Under the pieces are notes generated by a model. The model had not been told where the DNA came from. It saw only the letters and a list, made by a program, of their open reading frames with translations, and searched no databases. Position numbers and translations under genes: made by a program. From Promethearchaeia archaeon (GTDB lineage Archaea > Asgardarchaeota > Lokiarchaeia > Sigyniarchaeales > SOKP01), in assembly GCA_029856125.1 (NCBI GenBank), contig JAHQWJ010000120.1, forward strand, positions 186,001 through 250,000: a stretch of 64,000 nt of DNA, given 5' to 3'. Below, one piece after another: positions 8,396-17,969 of the stretch (positions are counted from its first letter, which is position 1; every line of letters starts with the position of its first letter).

Positions 8396-9628
8396 TTATA
8401 GATCTCTGGGAATGCTAATTTCGAGATCTGTAATTGGATAAGAAGCACAAGGATGAAAATAGTTGAATTTTTTATCTGCACCTTTTCTCCAATCAGAAAC
8501 TGGATTTATATATACTTTACCAGCTATCAGAAGAGATCGACAGAAACCACATTCACCAGATCGGCATTTCGAGGGTGGATTTAAGTTTGCCCTTTCTAAA
8601 GCTATCAAAACAGACTCAGTAGCTATTGCAGGTATTTCCTTTGTTAAATCACCAATATGAACTTTTATCTTAAATATTTTCTCAGCAACTTCTTTAGGGA
8701 AATCTGGATGAGTTAGAATATCCTTTACTTCACCAAAGGCTTCTCTGCGAATTTGTTTAACCGGCAAGTTAAACTTTTTGAGCTCTTCCTCAACGAAATT
8801 ATACATGATTTGCGGACCGCAAATGAAAAAAGTACTTGACCTTGCATCGCAATATTTCTCAATTATCTCTTTTGTAATGAAACCCTTTTCACATCCTTCT
8901 AATGTAACAATATCGCTACTTAAAATATGAACAACTTTAATTTTCGCGGGATTTTTCTTTTCCATCTCTTTGAATTCGTCGTAGAAAATGATATCTTCCT
9001 CCTCGGAACTACCGTATAACAACATTAATTTAGCATCAATTGTCCCATCTATTATTGCTTTAGCTATCGATCGAAATGGTGTGATACCAGAACCTCCAGC
9101 AATTCCTACTATTTGGGTTAAATCTCTTAATTTTTCGTAATAAAAGAATCCTTCTGGTCCAGAGCTCTCAACCTTCGTACCTACTTTCCAATTATCCAAG
9201 ATATATTGCGTTAAAAATCCGCTCTCTTCTTTTCGAATAGTTAATTCGTAAAATCCTTTTAATGAATCTTTAGGCGACGATGCTATAGAATAGGGGCGAG
9301 TAATCCGCACTCCCTCTAAATCTACTTTTAAGCTTATGTATTGACCCGGTCTAAAGTAGGCTAATTCCTTTGTTTCAGAATCGGGATCTGGAACAAGATT
9401 GTAGGTTTTCGTAGATTTAGTTTCTTCTTTAATCCCGTCAATTAATAAATATTGTCTTTCAGGGTGTAATTTCCGCATTAGATCCATAATTGGATCTTCT
9501 CTTATTGGTTCACTCGAAGCTCTCTCGAATCTTTTTTTACGGTTAGACATCAGTTTAGTAAATGCAAATAAATCTCTTGTGTTGGATTTGACTGTTACCT
9601 CTAGTTTATCTTCGTTTTCTTTACTCAT
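8396..9628 (-). CDS. NAD(P)H:2Fe-2S flavoreductase (FNR-like domain plus C-terminal ferredoxin domain)
   Basis: After an unusual, hydrophilic N-terminal extension of about 75 residues, the chain has a ferredoxin-reductase module. Its FAD-binding motif is RPYSIASSP, its nucleotide-binding loop is GGSGITPFRS, and it has CGPQIMYNFVEEEL. The C-terminus is a plant-type 2Fe-2S domain with C-x4-C-x2-C in CRSGECGFC and a final Cys in HPCASYP. Such proteins pass electrons from NAD(P)H to a partner oxidase or reductase. The gene overlaps the upstream CrtI-like gene by four bases (ATGA), so the two are surely co-translated and the CrtI-like protein is the best candidate partner. It is cytoplasmic. Confidence 0.88.
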   Translation of the reverse strand: MSKENEDKLEVTVKSNTRDLFAFTKLMSNRKKRFERASSEPIREDPIMDLMRKLHPERQYLLIDGIKEETKSTKTYNLVPDPDSETKELAYFRPGQYISLKVDLEGVRITRPYSIASSPKDSLKGFYELTIRKEESGFLTQYILDNWKVGTKVESSGPEGFFYYEKLRDLTQIVGIAGGSGITPFRSIAKAIIDGTIDAKLMLLYGSSEEEDIIFYDEFKEMEKKNPAKIKVVHILSSDIVTLEGCEKGFITKEIIEKYCDARSSTFFICGPQIMYNFVEEELKKFNLPVKQIRREAFGEVKDILTHPDFPKEVAEKIFKIKVHIGDLTKEIPAIATESVLIALERANLNPPSKCRSGECGFCRSLLIAGKVYINPVSDWRKGADKKFNYFHPCASYPITDLEISIPRDL

Positions 9629-11193
9629 ACTTTATCACGCTCCTTCAATATTTTTTGTAATGTTAATTGTGCCGACATCACTCCATCATTTAATGCACTA
9701 CTATACCCGTGTAATCGTCTGTTAAATCCTCCTGCAAATTCTAATCCTTCAATATAAACATCCCTACCCATACTCATTAATCTCGGTACCATTGAGTCCC
9801 AAGATTCAGGCTCATAACCATAAAATATTCCATTATATAGCTTTGCATATCTTGCGAAGGTAGCAGGAGTAGCAATTTCAATTTCTTCGATGTGTTCTCT
9901 AAGAGAGGTCCCGGTAGCTTTTTCAAACTTAGTTAGTAATTCTTCAGCTAATTTATTCTTGAGATTTACATAATCCTCGGGCTTGACATCTTTCCAAGCT
10001 TCGGGTCGAAATAGTGTCGTTATATTTAGTAAGCAAGTTCCTGGAGGTGAACAACCGGGAACAGCATTATTAAGAACAGTGCAAGCCAATCCTTTAGGAG
10101 CTTGAAGCTTCGTCCAAGAGTGATAAATGTCCTCAGTATTCATATTATTCATAATAAAGTAACCATAACTGTTCAATCCTAATTCCTCTGCTGAAGCGTC
10201 TAATCCCGCATAAAGAACAAAACCCGTTAATCCGTGGATTCGGGCATTAACGTCTTTATAAGCGATTTCTGGAACTTCTGACTGGGGATATATCAGTTGA
10301 TTATAAACTAGGGTTTGTGTAGCGTTAGAAATAACATAATTAGTTTTTATTTTATCCCCGCTAGAAGTTTCAACTCCAATAATTTTTCCTCCTTCAACCA
10401 GGATTTTGTCTACTGTAGTGTTATACTCAATTCTCCCTCCAAATTCTCGTATTTTGGCATCAATAGCTGTAGTATAACCATGGGACCGATCAGTAGGAAC
10501 CCATCCTCCAATTTCAGCATAAGTCAAGGTCATTGCTGCAAAGATTGTAAAATTCATCCTACTCATAGGGAGTCCTAAATAAGCCCAATACGCGTTTAAA
10601 ATTTGCTGTGCCTTTTCAGGAATTCCTAATGCGTTTTCTACTTCAGTAACAGAATAAGCTGCTGTTTTAAGAAAATTTGAATGTTCTCTAAGTAACACTC
10701 CTTGATCTGGCCTTCCTTTCATACTACCAATATACGCAAAAGCCTCCCCAATCTCTTCGGCAACTTTAAAAAAGTTTTCTACAGACTTTTTACTACCTGG
10801 TACCTCCTTTTCGATAGTATCGACAAAATTTTCAACTCCGAATGGCATTTGAACATCCATTTCCTCTCCAGGGTCGGTCGTGATAAGTCTAAATGCTTCT
10901 GGAACTTGAACGAATTTAGTATCTATTTTTAGTTTGTCTTCAAACATTCGTCTAATGCTTCCTTTATTCGATTCTGGTCCGAAACTAGCAAGTTCATGAA
11001 GCGATGTTTCAAATTCGAATCTTCCACGAACAAAGCTAGTAGCAACACCCCCAGGTAGATTATGTTGTTCTAAACATAAAACTTTTATTCCTTGCTTTGC
11101 TAAAAACGCCGTTGCGGCTAATCCGCCATTACCTGCACCAATAACTACCACATCATATGAATCCTCAATTCTCTGTTTTTTACTCTCGCTCAT
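9625..11193 (-). CDS. CrtI-like FAD-dependent oxidoreductase (phytoene desaturase / retinol saturase superfamily)
   Basis: The N-terminal dinucleotide-binding fold reads VVVIGAGNGGLAATAFLAKQG followed by the acidic Glu of CLEQH and PGGVATSF, which is the classic CrtI, CrtISO and RetSat signature. The 522-residue length and the GLEFAGGFNRRLHGYSSALNDG C-terminal FAD motif fit the family. These enzymes desaturate, isomerise or saturate isoprenoid C=C bonds. No carotenoid synthase genes lie nearby, so an isoprenoid-lipid or unsaturated-acid substrate is as likely as a carotenoid. The 2Fe-2S reductase immediately downstream, overlapping by four bases, could supply electrons for a reductive (saturating) reaction. 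This pairing is inference. Confidence 0.86.
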   Translation of the reverse strand: MSESKKQRIEDSYDVVVIGAGNGGLAATAFLAKQGIKVLCLEQHNLPGGVATSFVRGRFEFETSLHELASFGPESNKGSIRRMFEDKLKIDTKFVQVPEAFRLITTDPGEEMDVQMPFGVENFVDTIEKEVPGSKKSVENFFKVAEEIGEAFAYIGSMKGRPDQGVLLREHSNFLKTAAYSVTEVENALGIPEKAQQILNAYWAYLGLPMSRMNFTIFAAMTLTYAEIGGWVPTDRSHGYTTAIDAKIREFGGRIEYNTTVDKILVEGGKIIGVETSSGDKIKTNYVISNATQTLVYNQLIYPQSEVPEIAYKDVNARIHGLTGFVLYAGLDASAEELGLNSYGYFIMNNMNTEDIYHSWTKLQAPKGLACTVLNNAVPGCSPPGTCLLNITTLFRPEAWKDVKPEDYVNLKNKLAEELLTKFEKATGTSLREHIEEIEIATPATFARYAKLYNGIFYGYEPESWDSMVPRLMSMGRDVYIEGLEFAGGFNRRLHGYSSALNDGVMSAQLTLQKILKERDKV

Positions 11194-11273
11194 AATCTCT
11201 TTCTCTTTTTTATTAATTTTTTCAGATTATAATTTCATAATTCTTGATTTGTTTTAAAGAGTATAATAACTTT

Positions 11274-12656
11274 TTATAATTCATTTGGAATTACCTTGAA
11301 TACATAAACAGGAGATTCTGTTAAATTTTCAGGAATATTGATAACCAAATCTTGTTGATCCTGCTCCCATCTTAGTTGATTATCATAACCAAGCAACATG
11401 ATTTTTGAATTCTTAGGAATGGTTAATGTTAATATCTTTAACGTTTTTCCTATTGGGTTATTTAAAAGATGTATATACAATAATTCATTTTTATATGTAA
11501 ATCTAATTTCGAGTTTATCCAAAGTGTTGCCCTCAGCTCTTTCCCAAGGACGAGTGCCATAAATTCCCTCTCCGTTAATCTCTAACCACTGACCAATCCC
11601 AAGTAATACTTCTTTTTGAAGTTCAGGTATTGTTCCGTCTGGCATAGGTCCAACATTTAATAAAAGGTTCCCGTTTTTACTAACGATATCTACAAGCATC
11701 CTAATAAAGTCTTTTGAAGTTAAATAATCTCCTTCTTTTTCCGTTTTATTATACCCATAAGAATTTCCAATACCTCGATTTGATTCCCATTTCTTCTTTT
11801 TAATAATTCTATAGCTTTTATACTCGGGTGTAGTATAATCGTAAAAAAAAGTCCTATTCATCTTGTACACCTTACCATCTTTATGAAATATCTTATCCCA
11901 GCGATCATTTATTACACCATCTGGATACTTGTTATAATAGTATGCGAAAAGTTCGAAAAGATCAAGAAGAGGTGGTGCTCCGATGTCACTCCATAATATA
12001 GAAGGTTCGTAATCATCAATTAATTCATACCAGTGGTTTTTAACATATTCGGTATATTCAGGTGTAGTGATACCATTAATCATATCACTCGTACGAGCAT
12101 CAATTGGCTCCTGGTTGAAGGTCCAGTCAAAAGAGGTGGAGTAATAAAATCCCATTTTCATTCCTTTACTTTTTACCGAATTTGTGAGTTCACGAACAAT
12201 ATTTCTATTAGAAATATAGTTTTCTTTCATAGGATTTGGATACTTGCTTGGCCACAAAAGAAATCCATCGTGATGCTTTGTTACAAGCACTACATATTTG
12301 GCGCCTGCATTTTTGAATAATTCAGCCCATTCCTGTGGATTCCACATTTCTAATTCTTCGTTGAATATTGGTACGAAATCATCGTAAGAAAAGTCTTCAC
12401 CATATTCTTTATTGTGATACTCTTGTGTTAGACTTCCAGAAATCCTCAATGTATTAAGATACCACTCTGCATACGGATTATTTCTAAAGTAATATTCCTC
12501 TCCCACTTCTGGTGACTCTGTGAAGCTTAACCCTTTAGCTGCGAATGCAGGTACGGAATACAACCCCCAATGAATAAAAATCCCGAACTTTGCGTCTTGA
12601 AACCAATCAGGTACTTCATGCTTTCTAATTGATGTTTTTGTAGGTTCAAAATTCAT
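11274..12656 (-). CDS. Alpha-L-fucosidase (GH29 family)
   Basis: The opening WFQDAKFGIFIHWGLYSVPAF is diagnostic of GH29. It is followed by AEWYLNTLR, KYVVLVTKHHDGFLLWPS and the nucleophile region ILWSDIGAP, in which the Asp is the expected catalytic residue. LLLNVGPMPDG and the C-terminal beta-sandwich also match. The 460-residue length is usual. No signal peptide is visible, so it should act on imported or internal fucosides. A sulfatase gene lies 2.5 kb away on the same strand, which raises the possibility of sulfated-fucan use, but transporters and other glycosidases are absent nearby. It is one of the more bacterial-looking genes here. Confidence 0.92.
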   Translation of the reverse strand: MNFEPTKTSIRKHEVPDWFQDAKFGIFIHWGLYSVPAFAAKGLSFTESPEVGEEYYFRNNPYAEWYLNTLRISGSLTQEYHNKEYGEDFSYDDFVPIFNEELEMWNPQEWAELFKNAGAKYVVLVTKHHDGFLLWPSKYPNPMKENYISNRNIVRELTNSVKSKGMKMGFYYSTSFDWTFNQEPIDARTSDMINGITTPEYTEYVKNHWYELIDDYEPSILWSDIGAPPLLDLFELFAYYYNKYPDGVINDRWDKIFHKDGKVYKMNRTFFYDYTTPEYKSYRIIKKKKWESNRGIGNSYGYNKTEKEGDYLTSKDFIRMLVDIVSKNGNLLLNVGPMPDGTIPELQKEVLLGIGQWLEINGEGIYGTRPWERAEGNTLDKLEIRFTYKNELLYIHLLNNPIGKTLKILTLTIPKNSKIMLLGYDNQLRWEQDQQDLVINIPENLTESPVYVFKVIPNEL

Positions 12657-12937
12657 TGTTAAATTCTCTTAGTTTTTTTTCTTTTTATCTCAAATATGCA
12701 TGATTGCCTATTTATTCTAATAATTATAAAAAAAAATTGTTCTATTAAAAAATTATATTATTTAAAGTACTTTTCAATAGTAATAGTAAAAATCTTTTTA
12801 GAATGAGCCATTAATTGACATAAAACAGGAAAAGAAATCTCAAAAAATCTCTTAATGTTTCTCTATTACGCTTTTTCTAAGCATTTTAATAGGTTTTTAT
12901 TTACTAAAGAAAAAAAAAGATTTGGTTATTTTTTAAA
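12657..12937. other. Intergenic stretch with no recognised gene
   Basis: These 281 bases are very AT-rich and contain oligo-A and oligo-T runs. The part next to the fucosidase probably holds its TATA element on the minus strand. No open frame longer than about 30 codons with a good start, no tRNA fold and no clear repeat could be seen. Confidence 0.5.
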
Positions 12938-13264
12938 TTATTCTGGTGGCTTGAGCCCTAAAATATCCATTGCTTCGATAACTGAGGACATGACTTCGAT
13001 CTGATATTTATAGCCTTCAATGCGCTCTGCGAAAAAAAGTAGCTGTTCATTTGCTTGGGCAAGATATTCTTTAAGTTTCCCTTCTTTTATTTCATCCGCG
13101 ATTACTACTTTGTATCCTTCTTTGGTTGCAGCGACAGCATTATTTAGGAGTCTCTTAGAAAGGGACTTATCTTCTGGAAATTTTTTCGAAGCTTCAATGA
13201 ACAATTTCCCTGTTTCAGAGGCTTTTGCATGAGGAAACCATACTGTAGTCATAACTATTACCAT
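12938..13264 (-). CDS. Small conserved-looking protein of unknown function (108 aa)
   Basis: The protein reads MTTVWFPHAKASETGK, then SLSKRLLNNAVAATKEGYKVVIADEIKEGKLKEYL, and ends ILGLKPPE. The alternation of strands and helices suggests a ferredoxin-like dimeric alpha/beta barrel of the kind used by stress or monooxygenase-like proteins. Small proteins with this WFPHAKA-type start and a LGL-x-P tail occur, to my recollection, in several copies in Lokiarchaeia, but I know no function. A GTG at 13273 is in frame, but it lies inside the ribosome binding site AGGTGAT, so the ATG at 13264 is preferred. It is a single-gene unit. Confidence 0.7.
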   Translation of the reverse strand: MVIVMTTVWFPHAKASETGKLFIEASKKFPEDKSLSKRLLNNAVAATKEGYKVVIADEIKEGKLKEYLAQANEQLLFFAERIEGYKYQIEVMSSVIEAMDILGLKPPE

Positions 13265-13519
13265 CAATATCACCTTAAATAATTAATATTTTATTAGATT
13301 CGCATCATTTTTTGACAAAAATGACAATAAATAGATGTGTTTTATCTGTATAAAAATATTGCTGCGATTTCAGAAAAATTTTAGAAAAAATCTTGTAACA
13401 GTGTTAACCTATATATTCCAATGCAAATTAATAGAAATTAATCATTTCAATAGGTTTTTACAAAATTAAGTACTTTTTTTTATCGTATAATTAAGAACAA
13501 ATAGAGATGTAATTTTAAA

Positions 13520-13978
13520 ATGAAAATAGAAGAAACAGAAAGAATTGGGAAAATCTGGTTTGAAGATATGTGGAGTAAACCAGATTTCGAAATAGCAGAT
13601 AGAATTATTGATCCAAATTATAAACCTGATTGGATTCACATTGATGCTATTGGCTCCGCTCTTGTGAAACACGAAATCGATCATTTTCGTTCAATTTTTT
13701 CAGATTTAGAACAAAAAGTAATTGAAATAAAAGGCGAAGAAAATAAGGTGTGGGTAAGGTATAAAGCCCACGCAACTCACATGGGTGATGCTTGGGGTTT
13801 TAAACCCACAAATAAAGAAGTTGATTTTGAAGCTGCGGCTATTTTGTACATTAATGAAAAGGGAAAAGTATACGATATGTGGGAAGCATATTGCTTTTAT
13901 GATATACTCACTAGTATGGGATTAGTTCCACCATTTTGGGAGTTACACAAATTTATTTTGGATTATAAATCAAAATAA
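13520..13978 (+). CDS. SnoaL-like / NTF2-fold protein
   Basis: The 152-residue protein has the SnoaL-type layout. A first helix precedes a W-x-K-P-D segment, then come DRIIDPNYKPDWIHIDAIG, VWVRYKAHATHMGDAWG, and a sheet that closes with FEAAAILYINEKGKVYDMWEAY. In family members the pocket residues come from these strands. Known relatives are polyketide cyclases, ester cyclases and limonene-epoxide-hydrolase-like isomerases, but most archaeal copies have no known role. The gene converges on the QueG-like gene 35 bases away. Cytoplasmic. Confidence 0.8.
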   Translation: MKIEETERIGKIWFEDMWSKPDFEIADRIIDPNYKPDWIHIDAIGSALVKHEIDHFRSIFSDLEQKVIEIKGEENKVWVRYKAHATHMGDAWGFKPTNKEVDFEAAAILYINEKGKVYDMWEAYCFYDILTSMGLVPPFWELHKFILDYKSK

Positions 13979-14013
13979 AAAATATCAGTAATATGCTGCT
14001 CTCTTTAATAAAC

Positions 14014-15123
14014 TCATTCAATACAACCAGAATTTACTATTGAATTATAGTTTTCTCTGGTTTTCTTTGCATCATGCCCTGAACAAACCATTTGGCAAAA
14101 ACCGCAACTAGCTCGAAAATCTTCCACGGGTTTATCATTACGACCTATATATGAATTTTCAACTAGTCTATATACGTTTTCAGCTTCAGCACCACCCTTC
14201 TCAACAGCTTTAGCAAACATATTTTGAACATAACTTGCAACAGTATCATCAAGAGGAAGTCGTTCTATATCGTCGAACCGAAAGGGTGACCAAGTTGACC
14301 ATTCTTTAAACTTATTTTGTCCGGACATACCGGTACAAACAGCAATACAATAAGCATAATTATTTCGTTTAGCTATAGTCTCTTCAATTCCTGCAATAAT
14401 TATGGTTTCTTCATCATCTTTTGCAAAAAATCCTCCTTGACACGATTTTTCGCAGAGTCTACAGTTGACACACGGATTTTCTGCTAAAGGTTTATCAGCT
14501 TTTAATTTAGCCGTTGTAATAATCGAATTCAATAATACTCTTGCTCCATAATTTTCAGTGATTAAATTTCCACTCCATCCAATCCTTCCCACACCCGAAG
14601 CCACAGCAACACACCTGTGTGATAGAGAAGGTACAAGATTCATAGGCGTTTTTCTCAGGCCACCTAGCATCAACTTTTTCAATGAAGAAAGTGTTTTTTT
14701 TTCTTTTTCTGTTAGTTCCACGCTCTCATCTTTCTCTTTGTTTATTAGATCAATTAATGTTCTTAGCGTAGAAACTATAATTTTACCTTTAGTACCAATA
14801 TTTCTATAATCGTAATTACAATCGCAATTATATGCTTCAAAACCTTTTTCCTCGAGAAATAGTTTAATTTTTTCAGCTATTTTTTTCAGCTTCTTAGTAT
14901 TAAGACCTTCTTCAAGAAGCAATGGGTTATGATCTTCTTTAGAAAGGTATTTTTTTACTGCATCATCACTAAACTTCATAGCAATACTTATTACAGATTG
15001 AGCTCCGGGTAATAAAAAGTTTGGGTTAGAAAAATCTTTATCTTTAATACTATCGGCAGAGCAAATACCTACCAAATCCGCACCAACTTCTAAGGCTAGC
15101 TTTTTAATTTCTCCTTCAATCAT
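14014..15123 (-). CDS. QueG / reductive-dehalogenase-like 2[4Fe-4S] protein
   Basis: The 369-residue protein resembles the catalytic half of epoxyqueuosine reductase and reductive dehalogenases. It starts with LALEVGADLVGICSAD and FLLPGAQSVISIAM, has GRIGWSGNLITENYGARVLLNSIITTAKL in the centre, then a first cluster C-x2-C-x2-C-x3-C (CVNCRLCEKSC) and a second C-x2-C-x3-C near the end (CGFCQMVC). The superfamily binds a corrinoid in its core. QueG itself is tRNA-specific, but this divergent branch, which occurs in two copies here, is more likely a reductase of unknown substrate. It is the last gene of the minus-strand run that starts with AOR. Confidence 0.8.
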   Translation of the reverse strand: MIEGEIKKLALEVGADLVGICSADSIKDKDFSNPNFLLPGAQSVISIAMKFSDDAVKKYLSKEDHNPLLLEEGLNTKKLKKIAEKIKLFLEEKGFEAYNCDCNYDYRNIGTKGKIIVSTLRTLIDLINKEKDESVELTEKEKKTLSSLKKLMLGGLRKTPMNLVPSLSHRCVAVASGVGRIGWSGNLITENYGARVLLNSIITTAKLKADKPLAENPCVNCRLCEKSCQGGFFAKDDEETIIIAGIEETIAKRNNYAYCIAVCTGMSGQNKFKEWSTWSPFRFDDIERLPLDDTVASYVQNMFAKAVEKGGAEAENVYRLVENSYIGRNDKPVEDFRASCGFCQMVCSGHDAKKTRENYNSIVNSGCIE

Positions 15124-15191
15124 AATAACTCACATAATGTAATTAATCAAATGATATAAAAAAAATTATTTTATTATCCAATTTTAATAAT

Positions 15192-16709
15192 TTAGCTGCT
15201 TGCTTGCCTTCTTGGAATTTTTGATTGAGCTTTTAAATTTTCATGCAATACCTTTGTTACTAGTCTTTCCTTTAAATCTCTATCCTTATCCCACAAATTA
15301 TTTAATTCATCGTGGTCATTTATACGATCATAAATATCGCCAACATCTTCTAAACCTGCATATACTGTGATTTTATGAGTTTCTGTAATTAAATGCCTTA
15401 AACGTATCGTTAATGATCCAAATTCTTCATCTTCCTCTACTAAGCAGCTATCTCTTACTTTTTCCTCGGGATTTTTCAGTACCGGTGTAAGATCAACTCC
15501 TTGAATAAATGGAGAATGAAGTCGGCTACGAATGTTTGTTAAATTTAAGATAGTTTTTGCAAAATCAATCGAGCTAGCTAAAGAATTTGTAATGCTTCCA
15601 GGTGTAGTTATTCCTGGAACTCTCATAATCAAAGGAACATTCAAAACCCCATTAAATGGCGAAGGTCCTTTATAAATCATACCGTGATCTCCCATTAAAT
15701 CCCCATGATCACTAGTATAAATTACTATTGTGTTTTCTGCATATCCCAATTTTTCTATACTTGCGAGAATTTTTCCAATAGCATTATCAATTAATGAAAT
15801 TGAACCATAGGTTAAGCGGATAAATTCCTTTACTTCATTTTCATCAGATTCTCGAAGCATAGCTCCACGAAAAAGTGGATTTTTTATTAATGGGCCTAAA
15901 AACTTATGGTTATATATATTTTTAATATCAGAAAAGGTAGAAGGGAGATTAATCTCATCAGGTTTGTACATATCCTTATATTCACCCGGAGGACAGACGG
16001 GATGATGGGGGTCTGGAATGGAACAACAGAGAAAGAATGGTTTTTCTCCAAATTCTCCTTTTGAATGTTTTTCTAAAAATTTTATGGTTCTCTCTTGACA
16101 ATATGTAGTTGGATAATGCTCAACAGCCATATCGCTTTCATAATAGACTTGGTCAAAAAATTTTAATGATAATCTTTTACGCATCCAGGCTGTAGCTCCT
16201 GGACGTAATTCCTCTAACCAATCTAAATAATTTCCGCCACATAAATCACCGTGACCTAAAGTAATTTCACTTTCTTCAAAGCCATAATATGGTTTAGGAA
16301 AGTTTTCTTTTGCATCCTTTGATGTTTCTTTACCCATCCAATCTGCTATCATTTCGACAGATTTTGTTTTTCGTTTAAAAGGGGGGATATAAAACTGTAG
16401 ATGCATTTTACCTACATTATGAGTAATATAACCGCTTTTTCGCATAGCTTCAACAAAGGTTTCAACGGTATCTGGTAAATTTATACCATTGCTTCGGCAA
16501 CCATGAACGTTAGGATAAACTCCCGTAAAAATAGACGATCTATTTGGCATACACATTGGGTTAGCGCAAAAAGCATTTGTAAATCTAATCCCTTCTTTAG
16601 CTAGTCTATCTAAGTTGGGTGTTTTCACAACAGGATTCCCTGAACAGCTCATATGATCAGCTCGATGCTGATCTGTCATTATAAATAAAACATTCATATT
16701 TTTACTCAT
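15192..16709 (-). CDS. Sulfatase-family hydrolase
   Basis: The start NVLFIMTDQHRADHMSCSGN and the signature C-x-P-x-R-S at Cys53 (CMPNRSS) identify a type I sulfatase of the alkaline phosphatase superfamily. The Cys would need conversion to formylglycine. TSDHGDLMGDHGM supplies further metal ligands. The 505-residue length is typical. No signal peptide is visible, so it probably works on a cytoplasmic sulfate ester (aryl, choline or sugar sulfate). A maturing enzyme is not seen in the window. It lies 25 bases downstream of the split QueG-like gene, preceded by AGAAGGA, and in the same run as AOR, DUF169 and the second QueG-like gene. Confidence 0.92.
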   Translation of the reverse strand: MSKNMNVLFIMTDQHRADHMSCSGNPVVKTPNLDRLAKEGIRFTNAFCANPMCMPNRSSIFTGVYPNVHGCRSNGINLPDTVETFVEAMRKSGYITHNVGKMHLQFYIPPFKRKTKSVEMIADWMGKETSKDAKENFPKPYYGFEESEITLGHGDLCGGNYLDWLEELRPGATAWMRKRLSLKFFDQVYYESDMAVEHYPTTYCQERTIKFLEKHSKGEFGEKPFFLCCSIPDPHHPVCPPGEYKDMYKPDEINLPSTFSDIKNIYNHKFLGPLIKNPLFRGAMLRESDENEVKEFIRLTYGSISLIDNAIGKILASIEKLGYAENTIVIYTSDHGDLMGDHGMIYKGPSPFNGVLNVPLIMRVPGITTPGSITNSLASSIDFAKTILNLTNIRSRLHSPFIQGVDLTPVLKNPEEKVRDSCLVEEDEEFGSLTIRLRHLITETHKITVYAGLEDVGDIYDRINDHDELNNLWDKDRDLKERLVTKVLHENLKAQSKIPRRQASS

Positions 16710-16734
16710 TTTATATCCTTCTCTCTCTATTTTT

Positions 16735-17883
16735 TTAAGGCATCATTGAAGTTGAACCAGATTTTCTCCTTATTCTATTCTTATAATCTTTTCTATACCA
16801 TCTTTGTCTCTTTAGTGGCATTTTTTCAAACTCTTCCTTTGCTTTATCTGGAGGGAATACTTCTAAAGTCCCATCTTCTCTCTGAATAACACAACCAGAA
16901 TTAACGAGTATTTTATAGTTTTTTGCAGTTTCTTTAGGATCGCCCCAACATATTATTTGGCAATTACCACATGAAAGTTGAACTACGTCGTTCTTAGTCT
17001 CTTCTGTTGGCAGTGAAGACGCTCCTTTACCTCCAGAAAATGAGGCTGGAATGTATCCTTTTGAAGAATCTTTAATTAAAGGTCTTTTCCTCTGACCAGC
17101 CATAGCTGCGGTTAAAGCTCTTGTTACTTCCATCGGGTTTTCTGGATAGTCGTATCGTCCTGGAGAGAATGTTGAAAATTTTCCGGATTTATGTAATCCA
17201 TTAAATCCACCACATGTTAGAACACATCGTAATTTATTTATGCGCTTCGAATAAGAAAATGTGTGACCTCCAAGAGTAACTTCTACTTTTTCATCAAGAG
17301 AAAACATCTGAAAAGCACAAACTTTTGTGCAGATTTTACACTCATCGCAAAATGATTCTGATTCTGGAATAGGATCTGTAGGTTCAAGTTTCGCATTAGT
17401 TATTGTTCCTCCTAAAATTATTACTGTTCCGTATCCTTTTATTCCTACATTACCTGACCAACCAAACGAGGCAACTCCAGATCGTACAGCAAGATATCTT
17501 AATGAAATCTCTGGAGGCAAAGTTATATTCCAACTAGGATCATCCTCTCTATACTTATTATTTGCTATAACGCTTGCTGCTTCATATCCCTTTTCCACTA
17601 AGAATTTAACTATTATTCTAGACATACTACTTGACTTAATATTTGTTTCGATGTTATCCTTTTCATGATCTCCCCTAGCATTGGCATGTGTCTTTCCTAA
17701 ATAAGGTCGAATTAAATCCATTTACATTGGAATTGCCCAACAAACAGCACTTTGAGCACTTGGAAGTAAATATTTCAAGTTCGCTCCTTCTGGACCACCT
17801 GATAAAGTTTCAAGAGTTACAAAACCAACTCGGATAGCCCCTAATTCTTTCAATTTTTGTTCAAGTTCTTCATTCAAAGTCAT
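16735..17883 (-). pseudogene. QueG / reductive-dehalogenase-like protein split by an in-frame TAA
   Basis: Reading from an ATG at 17883 with an upstream AAGGTGAT site, the frame encodes 53 residues ending AQSAVCWAIPM, meets TAA at 17724-17722, and continues in the same frame with MDLIRPYLGKTH for 328 residues to 16735. Aligned with the paralogue at 14014-15123, the segment LLPSAQSAVCWAIPM-stop-MDLIRPYL matches LLPGAQSVISIAMKFSDDAVKKYL position by position, so the TAA replaces exactly one residue. The downstream part keeps both cluster motifs (CDECKICTKVC and CGNCQIIC). It may be a recent pseudogene, two translationally coupled pieces, or a sequence error. The second part has its own ATG right after the stop. 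Confidence 0.75.
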
Positions 17884-17969
17884 GACTATAATATCACCTT
17901 TAAATTTTATTTTAATCTTTTAATTCTTAAATATATCTCCCTATCTCTACTGTAGTGAAATAACAATTG

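Noticed and set aside
14014..15123. Bona fide QueG (epoxyqueuosine reductase)
   Set aside because: It lacks other queuosine genes nearby, has a second divergent copy, and sits in a run with AOR and a sulfatase. It is reported as QueG/RdhA-like only.
16735..17883. Possible recoding of the TAA as an amino acid
   Set aside because: No archaeal system that reads TAA is known to me, and TAA ends most other genes in this window. The site is kept as a finding but not as recoding.
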